From Thermobifida alba (GTDB taxonomy: Bacteria > Actinomycetota > Actinomycetes > Streptosporangiales > Streptosporangiaceae), in NCBI RefSeq assembly GCF_023208015.1, contig NZ_CP051627.1, positions 1-64,000 on the forward strand: a stretch of DNA of 64,000 nucleotides, written 5' to 3'. Under the pieces are notes generated by a model. It was not told the origin of the DNA. It was given only the letters and a program-made list of their open reading frames with translations, and searched no databases. Shown in pieces: positions 8,428 to 17,876 of this stretch; the first letter of the stretch is position 1, and every line of letters starts with the position of its first letter. The translations under genes were made by a program, and so were the position numbers.

Positions 8428-10147
8428 ACTCGGATCGGACGACCCCCGTTTCCGCACGGTCCGCTTCCGGCCGGGGCTCAACCTGCTCGTCGCCGACCGG
8501 ACCGAGACCTCCACCGATGACCAGAGCCGCAACGCCGTCGGCAAGACAAGCGTGGTGGAACTGCTGCACTTCCTGCTCGGGGCTGACAAGACGAAGTTGA
8601 CCACCCACAAGGCCACCGTCGACTCGATCTTCCAGCTCGACATGGACTGGCCGGGGCAGGAGACACCGATCAGGGTCAGGCGGACCGGCCGTCGGCCGAG
8701 CGAGGTCCTGCTGAATCCGGACGTTACACGGGGGCCGCAGACTCTCTTCGACGGTGAGCGGCCCGTTCCGCTCAAGGAGTGGCGTGCCGCCATCGAACGC
8801 GACCTGTTCGGCATACGCCCTGAGGACAAGGGACTCAGCGGACGCACCCTACTCAGCCTCTACCTGCGCCGTGAGGAGAGGGACGGGTTCAACGACGCGC
8901 TCAAACCCGCGGGACGGGCCTCCGCCCACCTGGTCACCACCAACCTGTGCTACCTGCTCGGCATGGACTGGGCGTTGGCCCGGCGCTACGCCGACCTCTC
9001 CGAGAGGGAGTCGACCAGGAGGAAACTGGCCGCCGCGGAGAAGGACCCCGTGTGGGGCCGGATCGTCGGCTCGTCGGCGGAACTACGCGGCCAGATTCGC
9101 ACGGTCCAGCAGCGGGTCGACGACCTGCAACGGCAGATCGACGAATTCCAGGTGGTCCCCGAGTACGAGGAGATCCAACGGGAAGCCGACGAGGTCAACA
9201 GCCGCATCCGCAAACTCCGCAACGACGAGGTCGTCCACCGCCGCAACCTGGAAGAGCTGGAACAGGCCGTCACCGACGTGCACGAACCCGACGACCGCTA
9301 CCTGGAACAGGCCTACGCCGAACTCAACGTCGTCCTCGGCGACCAGGTTCGGGCCCGTTTCGACCAGGTCAGGGAGTTCCACCAGGCAGTGGTGCGCAAC
9401 CGTCGGCACTACCTGGACGAGGAGATCGCCCAGCTCCGGGAACGCATCAGAGCCAGCGAACGGGAACGCGAGGAACTGGGACTCCGCCAGGCCGAACTCA
9501 TGCGCGTCCTGAACGAGGGCGGAGCACTGGACACGCTCACCGTCATGCAGCACGCCCTCGGCCGGGAACTCGCCCACCTCGAAGCGCTGCAACACCGGCT
9601 CAACGCAGCACAGGCCCTGGAACAGAGCAAACGGGAGATCGACCGGGAGAAAGACCGCCTCGAAGAGGAGATGCAGACCGACATCGAGGAGCGGGCCGAG
9701 GTCGAACAGCAGGCCAACGCCCTGTTCAGCTCGTTCGTCCAGGAGCTCTACGGAAACGACCGCACACCCTATCTCGCCTTCAAGGCACGCAAGAGCGCGT
9801 TGGACATCATCCTGCAGCTCGACAGCGACGACAGCAGCGGGATTTCCAACATGAAGACCTTCTGCTTCGACCTGACCTGCGCGATCATCGCGCACCGTGC
9901 GGGACGCGGCCCCGACTTCCTGGTCCACGACAGCAAGCTCTACGACGGTGTGGACGAACGCCAGGTCCACCGGGCGTTGACGCTGGCCGCCCGGCTCATG
10001 GAAGACGAAGGCATGCAGTACGTCGTCACCATCAACTCCGACGACCTCGCCAAGGCCGAGAACCTCGGATTCGATCCGGCCCCCTACGTCATCGAGCCCC
10101 GCCTCGACGACACCCCCGACGGAGGGCTCTTCGGCTTCCGGTTCTGA
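8417..10147 (+). CDS. DUF2326 ABC-type ATPase of an ABC-3C system
   Basis: 576-residue SMC/Rad50-like ATPase. Walker A is near the N-terminus (NAVGKTS, G42-K43-T44). A long heptad-rich coiled coil spans about residues 195-430. The C-terminal DUF2326 segment includes FCFDLTCAIIAHRAGRGPDF and then LVHDSKLYDGVDERQ, which supplies the Walker B-like Asp. Such proteins dimerise, hold DNA or sense invading DNA, and drive the linked effector. The ATG at 8417 lies inside the 3' end of the middle-component gene. The triad is complete and intact, so it is probably functional, either independently or together with the surrounding DISARM genes. Confidence 0.8.
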   Translation: MLRELGSDDPRFRTVRFRPGLNLLVADRTETSTDDQSRNAVGKTSVVELLHFLLGADKTKLTTHKATVDSIFQLDMDWPGQETPIRVRRTGRRPSEVLLNPDVTRGPQTLFDGERPVPLKEWRAAIERDLFGIRPEDKGLSGRTLLSLYLRREERDGFNDALKPAGRASAHLVTTNLCYLLGMDWALARRYADLSERESTRRKLAAAEKDPVWGRIVGSSAELRGQIRTVQQRVDDLQRQIDEFQVVPEYEEIQREADEVNSRIRKLRNDEVVHRRNLEELEQAVTDVHEPDDRYLEQAYAELNVVLGDQVRARFDQVREFHQAVVRNRRHYLDEEIAQLRERIRASEREREELGLRQAELMRVLNEGGALDTLTVMQHALGRELAHLEALQHRLNAAQALEQSKREIDREKDRLEEEMQTDIEERAEVEQQANALFSSFVQELYGNDRTPYLAFKARKSALDIILQLDSDDSSGISNMKTFCFDLTCAIIAHRAGRGPDFLVHDSKLYDGVDERQVHRALTLAARLMEDEGMQYVVTINSDDLAKAENLGFDPAPYVIEPRLDDTPDGGLFGFRF

Positions 10148-10302
10148 AGGACGACCGGAACAGCCCTCCAGGGGACGTTGCCCGCTCCCGGCCGGTCTCT
10201 GGGGAGCGCCTGACCGGAACAAGTGGACGACAAGGGGCGAGAGCGCGGTTACCGTGGCACAGTGATCGTGCCCGATGATCTCTGGAACTGCCGGAGCCAC
10301 CG

Positions 10303-10734
10303 ATGCCCGAAATCCTCCTGGACCTCCCCGAAGAAGCCATCGAGAAACTCCGTTTTGCTGCCCGCCTGATGGGAGTGAGCGAGAGCGGGGTCGTCATCCG
10401 CCTCATCGACTCCTGGAGCGGGGAATCCGCCCCGGCGGAGTCCCCGAGAAACGTCCGGTCCCCGAAGCAGAACGGCTCCACCGAGCCGCGGGAGGTCCCG
10501 GTGTTCGCCCTCTACGCGGGTGAACGCGTCGACGGGCGGTACGACCCGGGAGCGGGAACCCTCACCATCGACACGCCGCCGTGGTCGGGGGAACTGTTCC
10601 CCGCCCCCAGCGGGGCGGCGAAGGCCGTCATCCGCCACTTCAAACCGGGAGCGGGAACAGCCAGCCGCAACGGATACGAGTTCTGGAAGGTCTCCGCCAC
10701 CCGTGAGAAGCTCGGCTCCCTGCGGACCGGTTGA
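10303..10734 (+). CDS. Small RHH-like plus RAMA-like domain protein between ABC-3C and DISARM core
   Basis: 143-residue protein starting at an ATG with GGAG 7 bases upstream. Residues 1-30 (MPEILLDLPEEAIEKLRFAA and the following MGVSESGVVIRLI) look like a ribbon-helix-helix DNA-binding unit. After a Ser/Pro-rich linker, residues 65-141 follow the RAMA/DUF4357 pattern: VFALYAGERVDGRY, a short beta segment, PAPSGAAKAVIRHF, then NGYEFWKV and LGSLR. RAMA domains are proposed readers of modified DNA and often accompany adenine methylases, so this protein could recognise methylation placed by the enzyme at 509-4600. This assignment rests on pattern recognition only. It sits 53 bases ahead of drmA and could regulate it or act as its adaptor. 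Confidence 0.55.
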   Translation: MPEILLDLPEEAIEKLRFAARLMGVSESGVVIRLIDSWSGESAPAESPRNVRSPKQNGSTEPREVPVFALYAGERVDGRYDPGAGTLTIDTPPWSGELFPAPSGAAKAVIRHFKPGAGTASRNGYEFWKVSATREKLGSLRTG

Positions 10735-10787
10735 GGCTTTTCCCAATCCCTCGCGGTCTGTCACCGTATCGCCCTACAGTGGCCTGC

Positions 10788-13700
10788 ATGAGTGACAAGC
10801 CGGTGCTCACGCCCCCCACCGCGCGTCAGATCCGAGCCGAACTCGAACGGCTCGTCGTCGAGGACCTGTACGGGCCGGTCGACGGAGACGAACACGAGGA
10901 ACTGCCCAGCGGGGAACGTCCCGTCGACCGCTACATCCTCGGCCGCCTCGCCCCCAACGGCGCGCTCATCCAACCCGAGGAACAAGACGGGCTCGCCGAC
11001 TCCGGAGTCTTCGACAGCGACGAGCCCGACGTGGACGACACCGGCTCCACCGGCCCCGACGCCCCCGCGGCACCCAGCATGTTCTGCTCCGCGCACGGAT
11101 TCACCGTGTGTGTGGAACCGCAGACCACGCAGCTGCACGCCCGCGCCTCCTGGGCGCGCTACATCTCAGTGGACAACCCGGACCCGGAGAAGCAGGGAAA
11201 GATCTACCGTCGAGAGCCCCACCGGGGCGAGACAGAGATCCCCGTCGACCGGGATGGGGAGTTCGGACCATTCGACCTCGACCCCGACCAGCCGGGGGTG
11301 TGCGTGCGCGGCCGGGTACGCACCTACGGCGGGCTCCGACTGGTCACCGTCTTCCTTGTCAACGCCCAGCACGGCGACGCCAAGAGCCAGGAACTCTGGC
11401 TGTTCCAGGCCGAACTGAGCCTCACCGCCGCTGACGGAGTTTCCCCGGTCTTCGTGCCCCGTCCCGAGAGCTTCGCCGGCGGGGACCGGCTCGACATCGA
11501 GGAACAGCGGCGACTGGCCATGACCCACCGGTTCGCCGCCGAGTTCGCGGTCGGCCACAGCGTCGCAGTGGACGTCGAGACAGCCCCCGGAGACCCGATG
11601 CGGGCGGTCCGGGTGCGCACCTCGGCGGTCCCCGGACACGAACTTCCCGCGACCGACGTGCCCAACGCCGCAGACGATCCCGACCTGCCCGAACTCGCCG
11701 ACCTCGTCGTGGACATGAAGGCGCTCTCCGAGATGGACGCCGTGTCCGCACGCACCGCCCTTGACCCGCTGGTCACCGGCTACCGGCGGTGGATCGAACG
11801 CCAGAGATCGCGGATCGATGACCCCGGAACCCACCTCGGCGACTACCGCGCCGAAGCCGAACGCAACCTTGTGGACGCCGAAGTCGCCGCAGAACGTATC
11901 GGCCAGGCCATCGACCTGCTGGAGAACGACCCCCGGGCGTTCGCCGCGTTCCGGTTCGCCAACCGCGCCATGTACCTGCAACGCGTCCACTCCATCGCTG
12001 CGCAGAAACGCGACGGCGACGAAGACCAGGCCATCGACGACCTGGTGGAGTCCCTGGACGTGCCGCGCAACCGCAGCTGGCGCCCCTTCCAGCTCGCCTT
12101 CCTGCTGCTCAACCTGCCCTCACTCACCGACCCGGCCCACCCCGAACGGGCCGACGACGAAGGCCGCATCGCTGACCTGCTGTGGTTCCCGACCGGTGGC
12201 GGCAAAACCGAGGCCTACCTTGGCCTCACCGCCTACACGCTCGCCATCCGCCGCCTTCAGGGCACGGTCGGTGCGTTCCGCGGACACTCCGGGGTGGCCG
12301 TCCTCATGCGCTACACACTGCGGCTGCTCACCATCCAGCAGTTCCAACGCGCCGCCACCCTCATCTGCGCCTGCGAGGTACTCCGCCGCCAGGACGAACA
12401 GACATGGGGAGCAGTGCCCTTCCGCATCGGCCTGTGGGTGGGCGGCAAAGTTACCCCCAACCGCACCGACGCCGCCGCGGACTGGGTCAAGGCCAAACGC
12501 ACCGGTCGCGGCGGCAACCGGGCCGACGGCTCCCCTCACCAGCTCATGGCCTGCGCCTGGTGTGGCAGCGCCATCGACCCCGGGACCGACATCGACGTCG
12601 ACACCGTGCGGCAGCGCACCCTCGTGCACTGCCCCGACCTCGACTGCCCGTTCAGTTCCTACAACAGTCAAGGAGAGGGCCTCCCGGTTCTCGTCGTCGA
12701 CCAGGAGATCTACCGCCTGGTGCCCTCCCTGGTCATCGCCACCGTCGACAAGTTCGCCCAACTCGCCTGGCAGGGCGAGACACGAGCCCTGTTCGGCGGG
12801 GTGCGCCAGGTCTGCGAGCGACACGGCTATCTCACCGGTGAACTCCACGCCACCGTCTGCGGAGACGCCCGGAGCCACAAGGCGGAACACAGAGGGCGGA
12901 GCCACCCTGCGGCGTCCGTCCGACCAGCGGAGCGGCTCCGCCCGCCGGACCTCATCATCCAGGACGAACTCCACCTCATCTCCGGCCCCCTGGGCTCACT
13001 GGTCGGCCTCTACGAGACCGCTGTGGACCGCCTCGCCACCTGGGAGTATCCCGTCCCCGGCAGGGAGATGACCGTGAACGTCCGCCCCAAGGTCATCGCC
13101 TCCACAGCGACAGTGCGACGCGCCTCCCGACAGATCAGCTCGCTGTTCGCGGGACGTGAGACCAGAGTCTTCCCACCACCGGGCTTGGACGCCGCGGACA
13201 ACTTCTTCGCTCGCCAACGTGACCCCGCCGTCCGCGACGGCCGCCGCTACGTGGGGATCTGCGCGCACGGCGTCCGGCTCCGCTCCACCCAGATCCGCCT
13301 CTACGTGGCCGTGCTCGCCGCCGCCCAGAAACTCCACGACAAGTACGGCGGCAACGAGATCACCGACCCGTACATGACCCTGGTCGGCTACTTCAACAGC
13401 CTGCGCGACCTGGGCGGCGTACGCCGCGTCGTCGAGGACGACGTGGCCACCCGGCTCGGCCGCGCCGACGAACGGGGACTCGCCCGCCGCGGCCGTCCCC
13501 TCGTGGAGGAACTCACCTCCCGCCTCGGATCCGAAGCGATCCCGCAGGTCCTCTCCCGACTCCAGGTGCCGTTCCCGAAGACCGAAGACACACGCCACCC
13601 CATCGACGTGCTGCTGGCCACCAACATGATCGCCGTCGGCGTCGACGTCTCCCGTCTCGGCGTGATGATCGTCAACGGCCAACCCAAGTCCACCGCCGAG

Positions 13701-14324
13701 TACATCCAGGCCACCAGCCGCGTCGGCCGCAGCAGCCCCGGACTGGTGTTCACTGTCTACGGCTGGTCGCGCCCCCGCGACCTGTCCCACTACGAACGGT
13801 TCGGCAACTACCACGCCACTCTTTACCGGCACGTCGAAGCGCTCTCGGTGACCCCGTTCGCCGCCCGAGCCGTGGACCGCGGCCTGATGGGTCTGATCGT
13901 CTCCCTGGCCCGCAACCTCTCCGACACCCTCAACCCGAACCTCGGCGCAGGACGGTTCGACCGCACCGGGCAACTCGCCGATCACATCGTCAACGAGATC
14001 GAACGGCGCGCCGAACAGGTCACCGACAACAGGAGCGAGGCGCTCGCGGTCGCCGAACAGGCCAACCACCGCCTCGACGTATGGCACCAGCGCCGCAACA
14101 GGCAGGGCAGGGACGGCATCACCCTCGCCTACAAGCCCCCCTACAAGTCCAAGGACGTCGTCGGCCTGCTCACCGACCCCGGCGAAGGACGCTGGCGGCC
14201 CACCACCTGCCCCACCTCACTGAGAGAGGTGGAACCGGGAATCCGACTCGTCCTCAACCCCGACCACGGCGTCGGAACCGACAACGAACCGCCGTTCCTG
14301 CCCAACCAGGAGAAGAACGAATGA
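10788..14324 (+). CDS. drmA: DISARM helicase DrmA
   Basis: 1178-residue superfamily 2 helicase of the DISARM anti-phage system, acting with DrmB on incoming DNA. Motif I is F467-PTGGGKTE475, motif II is Q725-DELH729, motif III is SATVRRASRQ, and motif VI lies in QATSRVGRSSPGLVF followed by the DrmA-typical HYERF. A Cys pair (CAWCGSAIDPG) near residue 590 suggests an inserted zinc element. The start is the ATG at 10788; TACAGT ends 7 bases before it and no Shine-Dalgarno is evident, which would fit leaderless transcription from its own promoter. The stop overlaps the drmB start as ATGA. Length and motifs agree with intact DrmA proteins. Confidence 0.93.
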   Translation: MSDKPVLTPPTARQIRAELERLVVEDLYGPVDGDEHEELPSGERPVDRYILGRLAPNGALIQPEEQDGLADSGVFDSDEPDVDDTGSTGPDAPAAPSMFCSAHGFTVCVEPQTTQLHARASWARYISVDNPDPEKQGKIYRREPHRGETEIPVDRDGEFGPFDLDPDQPGVCVRGRVRTYGGLRLVTVFLVNAQHGDAKSQELWLFQAELSLTAADGVSPVFVPRPESFAGGDRLDIEEQRRLAMTHRFAAEFAVGHSVAVDVETAPGDPMRAVRVRTSAVPGHELPATDVPNAADDPDLPELADLVVDMKALSEMDAVSARTALDPLVTGYRRWIERQRSRIDDPGTHLGDYRAEAERNLVDAEVAAERIGQAIDLLENDPRAFAAFRFANRAMYLQRVHSIAAQKRDGDEDQAIDDLVESLDVPRNRSWRPFQLAFLLLNLPSLTDPAHPERADDEGRIADLLWFPTGGGKTEAYLGLTAYTLAIRRLQGTVGAFRGHSGVAVLMRYTLRLLTIQQFQRAATLICACEVLRRQDEQTWGAVPFRIGLWVGGKVTPNRTDAAADWVKAKRTGRGGNRADGSPHQLMACAWCGSAIDPGTDIDVDTVRQRTLVHCPDLDCPFSSYNSQGEGLPVLVVDQEIYRLVPSLVIATVDKFAQLAWQGETRALFGGVRQVCERHGYLTGELHATVCGDARSHKAEHRGRSHPAASVRPAERLRPPDLIIQDELHLISGPLGSLVGLYETAVDRLATWEYPVPGREMTVNVRPKVIASTATVRRASRQISSLFAGRETRVFPPPGLDAADNFFARQRDPAVRDGRRYVGICAHGVRLRSTQIRLYVAVLAAAQKLHDKYGGNEITDPYMTLVGYFNSLRDLGGVRRVVEDDVATRLGRADERGLARRGRPLVEELTSRLGSEAIPQVLSRLQVPFPKTEDTRHPIDVLLATNMIAVGVDVSRLGVMIVNGQPKSTAEYIQATSRVGRSSPGLVFTVYGWSRPRDLSHYERFGNYHATLYRHVEALSVTPFAARAVDRGLMGLIVSLARNLSDTLNPNLGAGRFDRTGQLADHIVNEIERRAEQVTDNRSEALAVAEQANHRLDVWHQRRNRQGRDGITLAYKPPYKSKDVVGLLTDPGEGRWRPTTCPTSLREVEPGIRLVLNPDHGVGTDNEPPFLPNQEKNE

Positions 14325-16180
14325 CCGGCGAGCCGCAGCGCGTGGGAGAGGTACGCGCCAACCAGCTGCTGCACACCTACGGGGTCGGTTCGATCGTGGA
14401 CCTGCCCAACCTCTCCGTCATCGTCCTCGGCCTCGACGAGTGGAAACAGGCCAAGAGCACCCCCGTCAAGGAGGACCGGCTGCTGGCCACGGTCCGCCGC
14501 AAACTCGGCGATCAGGTGACCGACCTGCGGACCCCGCCCTACACCCCGCCGACCAGGAACGTCTTCGACGAATGGGTCAGGATCGGCGTCCCCGTGGGAA
14601 TCTTCCCCCGCTGGCTGCGCTGCACCTCCCCCGTGTGCAACAAGATCGCACCGGTCGACTCCGGTCTGTTCACCCTGCTGCCCGACCCCTACCGGCCGGA
14701 CAAGACCCGCTACGTGCACGGCTGCTCCGGACAGGGACGCAAACGCCCCACCGCTGTACCCGCCCGGTTCGTGCTCGCCTGTGCGGACGGCCACCTCGAC
14801 GACTTCCCGTGGATGTACTACGCGCATCAGGGAGCCGAACCCGCGCCGGGTGACGGCGGCCACTCACTGACCCTCAGTGAACGGGGCACCTCAGGAGAGG
14901 CCGCAAACCTCTTCGTCCGCTGCTCCTGCGGCGCCGGCCGTTCGATGGCCGTGGCCTTCGGGACGGACAACGCCTTCCGCCACCTTCCGGCCTGCCGGGG
15001 CCGGCACCCGCATCTCGGAACCTTCGAGGGGTGTGGCAAGCCGGCCCGTGCCATGTCCCTGGGCGCCACCAACAGTTGGTTCCCGATGCAGATCAGGGTG
15101 TTCAGCCTCCCCCAGGAGGACGACGAACTCGACAACGACATCGCGGAGAACTGGTCGACCCTCCAGATGATGACCGCCCTTTCCAAGGAGCAGGCGCAAC
15201 CCCTGATCACCCAGATGAACTTCTGGCCGCAACTGGAACGCCACGGCTTCGACAAGGTCTGGGCCGCGATTCAGAAACGGGCCGTTGCGAAGCAGGAGAC
15301 CGTCGACACCTCCGACGAGGACGGCGAGATCGATATCCTGGAACCCGAATGGGAGGCGTTCACCCGCCCCGAACCGGTCACCCTGCCCGACTTCACCACC
15401 CAGCGCGTCGCCACCCCCCGCACCGCGACGTCGTTTCTGGACCGGGTCGTCCTGGTGCCCCGACTGCGCGAGGTTGGCGCGCTCTACGGTTTCACCCGGG
15501 TCGACGCCCCCGAGTTCGACGTCCTCTCCACCGACCACGCCCGAGTGGCATCCCTGAGTATCGAGAAACCGACCTGGGTGCCGTGTGCGGAACAACGCGG
15601 CGAGGGCATCTTCCTGAAGTTCTCCGAGGAGCGGATCGCCCGTTGGGAGACATCACCGGCCGTCCAAGAGCGAGAGAGGAGCCTCGTCGAGGGGCACGAG
15701 CGGTGGCGCGCCGCCCGCCAGATGAAACCGGGGGAGTGGCCCGGAGCCCGCTACGTGCTGTTGCACTCACTGGCCCACGTGCTCATCCGCGAACTCGCCC
15801 TCGAATCCGGGTACGGAGCCTCCGGGATCGCCGAACGCATCTACGCCCGCGGAGGATCCCAGCCCATGGCGGGCATTCTCCTCTACACCGCCGCCGCCGA
15901 CAGCGAGGGAACCCTCGGCGGACTGGTCTCCCTCGGCAAGGAACCCGAGAGGCTGGGAGCCATCATCGAGCAGGCACTCGACGCGGCCCGGCTGTGCAGT
16001 TCCGACCCCCTGTGCGCCGAACACGATCCCGTAGACCATGCCAGGCTCTACGGGGCGGCCTGCCACGCCTGCCTGTTCGCCGCCGAGACCTCCTGCGTAC
16101 GCGGGAACCACTACCTGGACCGGGCACTGGTCGTCGACACCATGTCCCAGGCCACCCGAGGCGCCGGGTTCTTCGGGTGA
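14321..16180 (+). CDS. drmB: DISARM protein DrmB (DUF1998 domain)
   Basis: 619-residue DrmB, which pairs with DrmA to form the core DISARM complex. It opens with the family signature VGEVRANQLLHTYGVGSIVD. Cysteine clusters occur at RCTSPVC, CSCGAG and CRGRHPHLGTFEGC, and in the C-terminal segment CSSDPLC...CHACLFAAETSC, consistent with structural zinc sites. The DUF1998 block is recognisable at YVLLHSLAHVLIRELALESG. The ATG overlaps the drmA stop (ATGA) and the stop overlaps the drmC GTG (GTGA), so drmABC is one tightly coupled unit. No ATPase or nuclease motif is visible, as expected for this family. Confidence 0.93.
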   Translation: MTGEPQRVGEVRANQLLHTYGVGSIVDLPNLSVIVLGLDEWKQAKSTPVKEDRLLATVRRKLGDQVTDLRTPPYTPPTRNVFDEWVRIGVPVGIFPRWLRCTSPVCNKIAPVDSGLFTLLPDPYRPDKTRYVHGCSGQGRKRPTAVPARFVLACADGHLDDFPWMYYAHQGAEPAPGDGGHSLTLSERGTSGEAANLFVRCSCGAGRSMAVAFGTDNAFRHLPACRGRHPHLGTFEGCGKPARAMSLGATNSWFPMQIRVFSLPQEDDELDNDIAENWSTLQMMTALSKEQAQPLITQMNFWPQLERHGFDKVWAAIQKRAVAKQETVDTSDEDGEIDILEPEWEAFTRPEPVTLPDFTTQRVATPRTATSFLDRVVLVPRLREVGALYGFTRVDAPEFDVLSTDHARVASLSIEKPTWVPCAEQRGEGIFLKFSEERIARWETSPAVQERERSLVEGHERWRAARQMKPGEWPGARYVLLHSLAHVLIRELALESGYGASGIAERIYARGGSQPMAGILLYTAAADSEGTLGGLVSLGKEPERLGAIIEQALDAARLCSSDPLCAEHDPVDHARLYGAACHACLFAAETSCVRGNHYLDRALVVDTMSQATRGAGFFG

Positions 16181-16968
16181 CGAAAGAATCCGGGTTCCGG
16201 CGGGGACTCGTCGACACGGTCGTTCGCATCGCCGCCCAGTTGCCCGCGCGGCAGGCTCACGCATGGGCGGCGATCCTCCGGCGGCATCCCGGACCAGACC
16301 AGGCGCTGGAAGCCGAACTGATCGCAGCCGCCCCCGGTGGCGGTTCGGCGTCACTGGCCTCGACGCTGGCCGCCCAGTGGCGTCGGGAACCGAAGGTTCC
16401 CGGAACGGCGTTGGCGCTGGCCCTCCTCACCGCGTCGGAGACAAGCGAACGTGCGGAACGGCTCCGGGCGCAGGTGGTCGTCACCGGTCCGTCGAGCCTG
16501 GAACAGCCCACCAGGCTCACCTCCGCTGCGGTCTTCCAGCTCGTGGCCTCTGCCCGGCGAGAACTCCTCGTGGTCAGCTTCGCCGCCTACCGGTCGGCGG
16601 GGCTGGTCGGTGCGCTGGCGGCAGCCACCGACCGGGGGGTGCGGATCGACCTTGTCCTGGAGGACTCCACGGGGGCGGCCGACGCGTTCTCCGCTCTCCA
16701 GGGCAGGGTCCGGTTCTGGCACTGGCCGTCGGCGGAACGGGGGGCCAACGGGAGAGCTGCCCTGCACGCCAAAGTGATCGCCGCGGACTGCAGCAGCGCG
16801 CTCGTGGGAAGCGCCAACCTGACCGGACGGGCACTGAACGAGAACATCGAGGTGGGGGTGTTCCTACGCGATCCTCGAACGGTGAGGCGGATCGTCGGAC
16901 ACTTTCGGGCATTGATGGGGGAAGACGGTCCGCTGAAACTGTTGAAAACAGATCTGGGACAGAGCTAG
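16177..16968 (+). CDS. drmC: DISARM phospholipase D-like protein DrmC
   Basis: 263-residue phospholipase D-superfamily protein with a single HKD motif, H197-x-K199-x4-D204, followed by the usual GSANLTGRALNEN segment. Dimerisation through two half-sites is normal for one-motif PLD nucleases. In DISARM, DrmC is the putative nuclease and has been reported as dispensable for part of the protection. The GTG start overlaps the drmB stop. The gene ends the DISARM operon; a LexA-type box and a different small gene follow after the stop. Confidence 0.9.
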   Translation: MTKESGFRRGLVDTVVRIAAQLPARQAHAWAAILRRHPGPDQALEAELIAAAPGGGSASLASTLAAQWRREPKVPGTALALALLTASETSERAERLRAQVVVTGPSSLEQPTRLTSAAVFQLVASARRELLVVSFAAYRSAGLVGALAAATDRGVRIDLVLEDSTGAADAFSALQGRVRFWHWPSAERGANGRAALHAKVIAADCSSALVGSANLTGRALNENIEVGVFLRDPRTVRRIVGHFRALMGEDGPLKLLKTDLGQS

Positions 16969-17004
16969 CGAATGGGAGAGGATCCCTTTTCGCTGATAGA
17001 AATG

Positions 17005-17018
17005 CGAACAAATGTTCG
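17005..17018. promoter_or_regulatory. LexA-type SOS box
   Basis: CGAAC-AAAT-GTTCG is a perfect 14-bp palindrome matching the actinobacterial/Gram-positive LexA consensus CGAAC-N4-GTTCG. It lies 36 bases after drmC and 95 bases before the GTG of the next gene, which suggests DNA-damage induction of the 17113-18179 pair. Confidence 0.75.
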
Positions 17019-17112
17019 AGAAATGGCCGGGTGGTGGAAAACCCGCGGGGATGTCATATCCGCCTGCTACGGTTCCCCACGTCTGGAAACCGGTGGTGAG
17101 GGAGCGGGCCCC

Positions 17113-17832
17113 GTGCTGAGGGACAAGGAAGCGCTTGAGGAGTTCAAAGAACTCAAGAAGCGGCTGAACGTCGAATTCGCCGCCCTCGACCAGCGGCTCG
17201 CCGAGACCTCCCGGCGCATCGGGGCGTACGCGGCGCGGATCGACGACGACCTGGCCGACTTCCGCCACCCCAGGATCAGGCGGTGCGTCGACGACCTCTG
17301 CGCGACCGTCGACCAGCTCGACGAGGCGCCGCTGCGGGTCTACGCGGCCCTGGCGCGGGTCGCCAAGGACGTGCTGCTCGACGACTGGGGCACCGACTTC
17401 TGGGCCGTGCCCGGCAAGGTCGGCTACACGCCCAGCGGGGAGATCCCCCGGTGGACGGCCGAGGAGGAGCAGGACGACCTCTTCGCCGACGAGGACCTGC
17501 CCGAACCGGCGGCCTCCGCCGAGGGGGACGCGGACCGGGAGGAGAGCGCGGCCGAACTCCTCGACCGGATCGACCGCTGCGCCGCCCACCTCCGGGCGCT
17601 GTTCGGCAGCTTCGCCGAGATCTGGACCGCGGTCCGCTCTGCGGCGGAGATCGGCGACGACTCCGCGCTCACCTTCGAAATCGCCAAACTCAAGCGGCTC
17701 CCCGAGGAGCTGCGGTCGGCCTTCGCCCTGTGGACCGACGACGTCGACCGGCTCTACGAGGTGTCCCCCGAAACCCTCAGCCACATCAGGGCCGTCGTGC
17801 GGCCCACCCCCGGACAGCTGGAGATCTTCTGA
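17113..17832 (+). CDS. Helical hypothetical protein with C-terminal clamp-binding-like peptide, probably SOS-regulated
   Basis: 239-residue protein of unknown family. The GTG at 17113 is preferred over upstream starts because it follows GGTGAGGGAG and keeps the LexA box in the promoter region. The sequence is almost entirely helical, with an early coiled-coil-like stretch (EEFKELKKRLNVEFAALDQR), an acidic middle linker around residues 125-150, and a second helical half. It ends exactly in PGQLEIF. QL-x-[IL]-F is the bacterial sliding-clamp-binding motif, usually found at the C-terminus of polymerases and repair factors. Combined with the LexA box this suggests a DNA-damage or replication-associated role. 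That reading is inference from a five-residue motif. The next small gene follows after 44 bases. Confidence 0.6.
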   Translation: MLRDKEALEEFKELKKRLNVEFAALDQRLAETSRRIGAYAARIDDDLADFRHPRIRRCVDDLCATVDQLDEAPLRVYAALARVAKDVLLDDWGTDFWAVPGKVGYTPSGEIPRWTAEEEQDDLFADEDLPEPAASAEGDADREESAAELLDRIDRCAAHLRALFGSFAEIWTAVRSAAEIGDDSALTFEIAKLKRLPEELRSAFALWTDDVDRLYEVSPETLSHIRAVVRPTPGQLEIF

Positions 17833-17876
17833 CCCGTAGCGGCCCGCCCGCCGCACCGGAGACCGCCGACGGCCGG

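Noticed and set aside
10148-10302. Separate small gene between the ABC-3C ATPase and the RAMA-like protein
   Set aside because: No open frame with a ribosome site fits the 155 bases.
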